This document shows positions 36,427-36,581 of a stretch of 36,581 bases of DNA, in pieces. The first letter of the stretch is position 1. Every line of letters begins with the position of its first letter. The notes under the pieces are model-generated. The model ran no database searches. It worked only from the letters and a program-made list of their open reading frames with translations, and had not been told where the DNA came from. Both the position numbers and the translations under genes were made by a program. The stretch spans positions 1 through 36,581 of the forward strand of contig CANQVI010000010.1 in NCBI GenBank assembly GCA_947627255.1, in the 5' to 3' direction. The stretch comes from an uncultured Clostridia bacterium (GTDB lineage: Bacteria; Bacillota; Clostridia; TANB77; CAG-465).

Positions 36427-36581
36427 TTAATCACAATTTTCATCAATAATTTTATAGCCTGCCATTTTATATCCTTTTATTCTTCTATTATACATTTTTT
36501 CTAATACTTTCATATTATCTAAATAATCATATACAATTACTTTTTCCTTATCTTCATGCTCTCTATGAAGTCTACCTACAT
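36427..36581 (-). CDS. SF2 DEAD/DEAH helicase, C-terminal fragment cut by the window edge
   Basis: Fifty codons read in from the right edge and end at TAA 36427. The peptide includes VGRLHREHEDKEKVIVYDYL, which carries helicase motif VI (GRLHR) and the VYDYxD strand, then NMKVLEKMYNRRIKGYKMAG ending in GYKIIDENCD. This pattern is the C-terminus of SSL2/COG1061-type superfamily II helicases, which unwind nucleic acid with ATP. Everything upstream, including Walker A, is outside the window, so no finer assignment is possible. The 130 bases between this stop and the facing terminator carry no accepted gene. Confidence 0.8.
   Translation of the reverse strand, partial: VGRLHREHEDKEKVIVYDYLDNMKVLEKMYNRRIKGYKMAGYKIIDENCD

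Overview
The window looks like chromosomal DNA of a low-GC, monoderm Bacillota, most likely an uncultured Clostridia lineage. The coding strand is strongly AT-rich and third positions are mostly A or T. Shine-Dalgarno (SD) sites are AGGAGG or GGGGG types. Many promoters match TTGACA-N17-TATAAT. The gene content (CvpA, RarA, ELP3-like radical SAM next to rnc, SepF/DivIVA, FtsEX with CwlO/PcsB-like hydrolases, a DUF5711-like protein, a DUF6056-like protein) fits a Gram-positive anaerobe. I cannot name the genus from sequence alone. All but one of the genes are on the minus strand, so transcription runs from high to low coordinates. No rRNA, tRNA, CRISPR array, insertion sequence or phage gene was seen.

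From right to left in coordinates, i.e. with transcription: a cut-off SF2 helicase C-terminus (36427-36581) faces a plus-strand DUF6056-like membrane protein (34653-36269), and the latter is closed by a strong terminator. A 300-base divergent intergenic region holds a perfect consensus promoter and a structured leader for an unrecognised 179-aa protein (33813-34352). Then come a small membrane ORF, ruvA, and a cell-division block: ftsE-ftsX-two tandem M23 hydrolases-sepF-divIVA (27589-32787). prfA follows, with its own promoter.

Next is the transcription/translation core. rpoB-rpoC (18819-26137) has its own promoter and a leader of about 190 nt. Two extracytoplasmic proteins are interposed: a transglutaminase-like protein and an 841-aa von Willebrand A (VWA) protein with a seemingly dead papain-like C-terminus. 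The str operon rpsL-rpsG-fusA-tuf (10330-14781) and acpP follow.

The last part holds two operons. One runs rnc-ELP3-like radical SAM-Alg14/Alg13-like glycosyltransferase pair-split transketolase (N half, unknown coiled-coil protein, C half) and ends at a terminator at 4481-4516. The other runs rarA-DUF5711-like-cvpA-(terminator)-comEA-unknown ORF to the left edge.

The most interesting points are the unknown gene inside the split transketolase, the surface-protein pair between rpoC and rpsL with a degenerate peptidase, the structured leader at 34.4 kb, and the terminators placed directly before comEA and divIVA. Several starts were moved downstream of the longest reading frame because a good ribosome-binding site supports an internal start. 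Nothing here is clearly a new defence or mobile system.
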